A stretch of DNA of 5,831 bases from an uncultured Synergistaceae bacterium (GTDB lineage: Bacteria; Synergistota; Synergistia; Synergistales; Aminobacteriaceae), in NCBI GenBank assembly GCA_937870605.1, contig CALMZW010000086.1, forward strand, positions 1 to 5,831. Reading direction: 5' to 3'. Shown here piece by piece: positions 5,377 to 5,831 of the stretch. A program made the position numbers and the translations under genes. The first letter of the stretch is position 1, and each line of letters starts with the position of its first letter. The notes under the pieces are model-generated. The model had not been told where the DNA came from. It saw only the letters and a program-made list of their open reading frames with translations, and made no database searches.

Positions 5377-5831
5377 ATGAAAATGGAATCGGCGCGAACG
5401 CAGATCGTGGAGTTCGGAAGGCGTCTCGTAACGGCGCGCCTGACGACGGGAACCGGCGGAAATCTGAGCTTTTTCGACCGGAAGGAGGGCCTCGTCGCGA
5501 TCAAGCCGTCGGGTGTCGACTATTTCGAGATGAAGCCGGAGGATGTCGCGCTCTTCGAGCCGGACGGAACGCCCGTAGAGGTCCCGAAGAAGCCGTCGAG
5601 CGAGACGGCGATGCATCTCGAGGTCTACCGGCGGCGACCGGACGTGAACGCGGTCGTCCACGCGCATTCGGTCTTCGCGACGACGGTCGCCTGCATGGGG
5701 TGGGAGCTTCCCGCCGTGCATTACCTCGTCGGCTTCTCGGGATACAAGGTGCCGCTCGCGAAGTACGCGACCTACGGGACCCCCGAACTCGCGCGCAACA
5801 CGGCCGACGCGCTCGGCTCGTTCAACGCGGT
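5377..5831 (+). CDS. Class II aldolase/epimerase (FucA/AraD family), 3' end outside the window
   Basis: The visible 151 residues belong to the zinc-dependent class II aldolase/adducin fold. FucA cleaves L-fuculose 1-phosphate into dihydroxyacetone phosphate and lactaldehyde; AraD epimerises L-ribulose 5-phosphate. Family motifs are TGTGGNLS (24-31), IKPSGVDY (42-49), KPSSETAMH (72-80) and VVHAHS (93-98), with metal ligands His95 and His97. The third ligand His lies past the window edge. Glu76 matches the catalytic Glu of FucA, where AraD has Asp. HYLVGFSGYKVPLAKYATYG (115-134) follows the FucA pattern, with Tyr116 at the position of FucA Tyr113, and is unlike AraD. Aldolase activity is therefore favoured. 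GGAGG (5365-5369) lies 7 bases before the ATG. Divergence from araB suggests shared control. The family is firm; choosing between aldolase and epimerase is less certain. Confidence 0.85.
   Translation, partial: MKMESARTQIVEFGRRLVTARLTTGTGGNLSFFDRKEGLVAIKPSGVDYFEMKPEDVALFEPDGTPVEVPKKPSSETAMHLEVYRRRPDVNAVVHAHSVFATTVACMGWELPAVHYLVGFSGYKVPLAKYATYGTPELARNTADALGSFNA

Noticed and set aside
1..5831. A novel multi-gene system (defence, biosynthetic or mobile)
   Set aside because: All four genes belong to known families in ordinary arrangements. There are no transposases, integrases, att-like repeats, or nuclease or NTPase modules.

Overview
The window is GC-rich bacterial DNA, with G or C at most third codon positions and short AT-rich islands only in the intergenic gaps. 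It holds four genes in two divergent pairs. From left to right: a secreted clostripain-type cysteine peptidase (minus strand, cut by the left edge); a secreted seven-bladed SBBP-repeat beta-propeller protein (plus strand, complete); an L-ribulokinase (araB, minus strand, complete); and a class II aldolase/epimerase (plus strand, cut by the right edge). Two of the four genes run off the window.

Bases 1-1208 contain the peptidase gene and a 308-base divergent intergenic region. That region holds a candidate promoter for each direction, a perfect 12-base palindrome and an AT-rich inverted repeat in the propeller gene's leader. Bases 1209-3524 encode the propeller protein: signal peptide, an N-terminal domain typical of SBBP proteins, seven repeats of about 66 residues, then a Ser/Gly-Cys, hydrophobic, Arg-Arg-Arg tail that looks like a protein-sorting (CTERM) signal. 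A convincing intrinsic terminator (3551-3587) fills the 63-base gap before the convergent kinase gene. Bases 5226-5376 are a second divergent control region, with a perfect TATAAT for the kinase and a cluster of GTTCsG/CsGAAC half-sites just upstream of the aldolase ribosome binding site.

The left pair are cell-surface or secreted proteins. The right pair are cytoplasmic sugar-catabolism enzymes, probably for L-arabinose/L-ribulose or a related pentulose or deoxysugar. The kinase has every family motif I looked for. The aldolase has FucA-like rather than AraD-like active-site residues, which leaves a question about how the two enzymes connect. No isomerase (araA), transporter or regulator gene is visible.

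The taxonomy is an inference. The combination of a clostripain-family peptidase, an SBBP protein and a tail resembling the Synergist-CTERM signal points to Synergistota, but other GC-rich phyla with SBBP proteins are not excluded. I found no mobile element, CRISPR array, tRNA, rRNA or defence system, and nothing that I would call an undescribed system. The most useful leads are the kinase/aldolase mismatch, the sorting tail and the candidate operators.
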